The position numbers and the translations under genes were made by a program. Positions 6,847 through 8,105 of a stretch of DNA of 8,105 nt are shown piece by piece. The stretch spans positions 1 to 8,105 of the forward strand of contig JAYZHG010000034.1 in NCBI GenBank assembly GCA_036166735.1, written 5' to 3'. This DNA is from JAPYTU01 sp036166735. Lineage in GTDB: Bacteria > Bacteroidota > Bacteroidia > Cytophagales > MED-G16. Within the stretch, counting starts at the first letter, position 1. Each line of letters starts with the position of its first letter. The notes below the pieces were generated by a model. The model searched no databases. It had not been told where the DNA came from and saw nothing but the letters and a program-made list of their open reading frames with translations.

Positions 6847-8043
6847 ATGAAAGTTGCTGTTATTGGTGCTGGAATATGGGGTGCTTGCTCAGCATATCAT
6901 TTAAAAAAAGAAGGTGCAGACGTTGAGTTGTATGATATGTGGGGCCCAGGAAATGCAAGATCAGGATCTGGTGGTGCTTCAAGAATTATCAGATTGACTT
7001 ATGGAAATGATAAAATATATACCGAACTAACAAATAAATCATTTGCGTTTTGGGAAGAACTATCAAATAAAAGTGAGAGAGAATTGTATAATGAAAATGG
7101 GATGTTATGGTTAGTTAGTCAAAATGATAGCAGCTATGTAACAAATTCCTCTAAAAACATTCAGAATTGTGGTCATACACTAGAAGAAATAAGTATAGAA
7201 AAAGCAAAAAATATTTATCCTAACATTAATTTCGAAGATATTAATCAAGTTTTTTTTGAAAAAAAAGCAGGAACTCTTATGGCAAGCCGATGTTGTAAAA
7301 ATGTTGTGCGAGAATATCAAAAAAATGGAGGAAAAATTAAAATTGGAGAAGTAAAAATTGACGAAGAAAATTTAAATACTAAAAATTCAATATCATTCAA
7401 TGGAAAAACAATAGATGCAGATAAATATATTATAGCATGTGGCCCTTGGAATAGAATTTTACTACCAAATATGCTACAAAAGCTTACATATATTTCAAGA
7501 CAAGAGGTATACTATTTTTCAGTACCAAATAATCAAGCAAAGTCATTTAATCTTAACTCGATGCCATGTTGGCTAGATTTAAATGAAGATAACCCATCAT
7601 ATTACGGAATACCTTTCCACTTAAATAAAGGATTTAAAATAGCTTATGATGAGAGGACTACTTTATTTGACCCTGATGAGTCAGATAGAATTCCTCTTCC
7701 AGAGTTAGTTGATAGAACAAAATCATATTTATATCACAGGTTTCCAAAACTAAAGGGACTCCCAATAACTGAGGCGAGGGTTTGTCAATATGAGAATAGT
7801 TTAGATGGAAATTTTATAATTAACCACCATGAAAACAATAATAATGTATTAGTCTTATCAGGAAGTTCTGGACATGGGTTTAAGATGGGACCAGGTTTAG
7901 GTGAATTAGTAAGAAATATTGTATTAGAAAATAAAGAAATTCCTGAGTTTTTTAATATTAAAAGACTTGAATCAAACAACAAGTCATCTCAATACTATAA
8001 TTCTCAAATAAAGTATAATAAAAGAAAAAGACTATTTAATTAA
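6847..8043 (+). CDS. Monomeric sarcosine oxidase-like FAD-dependent oxidoreductase (DAO family)
   Basis: A 398-residue flavoenzyme, close to the 390 of Bacillus monomeric sarcosine oxidase (MSOX). The N-terminus has the FAD-binding GAGIWG (7-12), with an acidic residue (D30) at the end of the second strand. SRIIRLTYG (45-53) matches the MSOX stretch whose arginines bind the flavin and substrate carboxylate. Cys313 in ARVCQYENSLDGNFII matches the MSOX cysteine that binds FAD covalently. Lys264 (GFKIAYD) matches the oxygen-activating Lys265, and Lys346 in SGHGFKMGPG matches Lys348, which binds the carboxylate. The MSOX active-site His269 appears to be Asp268 here, suggesting a different amine or amino-acid substrate. 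The product would be an oxidised amine plus hydrogen peroxide in the cytoplasm. The last 25 or so residues are a polar, lysine-rich tail. The gene faces the PQQ operon and is followed after one base by a lipoprotein gene. Confidence 0.92.
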   Translation: MKVAVIGAGIWGACSAYHLKKEGADVELYDMWGPGNARSGSGGASRIIRLTYGNDKIYTELTNKSFAFWEELSNKSERELYNENGMLWLVSQNDSSYVTNSSKNIQNCGHTLEEISIEKAKNIYPNINFEDINQVFFEKKAGTLMASRCCKNVVREYQKNGGKIKIGEVKIDEENLNTKNSISFNGKTIDADKYIIACGPWNRILLPNMLQKLTYISRQEVYYFSVPNNQAKSFNLNSMPCWLDLNEDNPSYYGIPFHLNKGFKIAYDERTTLFDPDESDRIPLPELVDRTKSYLYHRFPKLKGLPITEARVCQYENSLDGNFIINHHENNNNVLVLSGSSGHGFKMGPGLGELVRNIVLENKEIPEFFNIKRLESNNKSSQYYNSQIKYNKRKRLFN

Positions 8044-8044
8044 T

Positions 8045-8105
8045 ATGAGAAATGTTTTTTTACTCCTTCTTCTTATATCTATTTCATGTCATTATTACGA
8101 CAATT
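8045..8105 (+). CDS. N-terminus of a predicted lipoprotein, cut by the window end
   Basis: An ATG at 8045 opens a frame of 20 codons to the window edge. The peptide has an MRN start, a leucine-rich hydrophobic core and ISISC, with the probable lipidated cysteine at position 15 followed by HYYDN. That is a short Bacteroidota-style lipoprotein signal peptide. The residue three before the cysteine is Ser rather than Leu/Ile/Val, so the lipobox is not ideal. The start lies one base after the oxidase stop, so the two are almost certainly cotranscribed. Nothing of the mature protein is visible, so no function can be given. Confidence 0.7.
   Translation, partial: MRNVFLLLLLISISCHYYDN

Noticed and set aside
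7250..7266. T8-G-A8 inverted repeat that could look like a hairpin
   Set aside because: It encodes Val-Phe-Phe-Glu-Lys-Lys in the middle of the oxidase, has no loop and contains only A-T pairs, so it is not a credible terminator or regulatory hairpin.
7785..7982. 65-codon minus-strand open frame
   Set aside because: It is antisense to the C-terminal FAD-binding part of the oxidase, which is conserved in the plus frame.

Overview
The window is strongly AT-rich, gene-dense DNA that most likely comes from a Bacteroidota chromosome, probably a marine or otherwise streamlined Flavobacteriia-like lineage. Four things point there. A DUF4270 lipoprotein follows a short GT5-like 'glycogen/starch synthase', a pairing I know from Bacteroidota. 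The lipoprotein signal peptides are short, and in one an acidic stretch follows the lipid-carrying cysteine. Most starts lack a Shine-Dalgarno sequence. A promoter matches the Bacteroidota form TTG-N19-TAnnTTTG. The assignment is inference from gene content and signals, not from a search.

Left part (1-4048): a minus-strand multi-pass membrane protein of the LPG-synthase-TM/UPF0104 type (94-1059) is divergent from a plus-strand operon: GT5-like N-terminal-only protein (1201-2019), DUF4270 lipoprotein (2003-3376) and CutC (3383-4048). The operon genes overlap or nearly touch. The 141-base divergent gap holds a good plus-strand promoter and a mirrored -7 box for the minus strand. In relatives I remember, panC and panD lie in this gap; here they are absent.

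Right part (4038-8105): a two-gene minus-strand operon encodes an unrecognised six-helix membrane protein (6122-6781), joined by an ATGA overlap to a lipoprotein quinohaemoprotein dehydrogenase (4038-6125). The latter is a PQQ propeller of the membrane glucose dehydrogenase type with a cytochrome c domain inserted between propeller blades. Divergent from it is a monomeric sarcosine oxidase-like flavoenzyme (6847-8043) that keeps the covalent-FAD cysteine and the catalytic lysines. One base after it starts a new lipoprotein cut by the window end. The PQQ operon and CutC are tail to tail and overlap by 11 bases.

The right part looks like a small oxidative catabolism module: a periplasmic or outer-surface PQQ/haem dehydrogenase feeding the respiratory chain, next to a cytoplasmic amine/amino-acid oxidase. 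No direct evidence shows they share a substrate. I found no RNA genes, mobile elements, CRISPR arrays or clear terminators, and no gene-free stretch longer than 141 bases.
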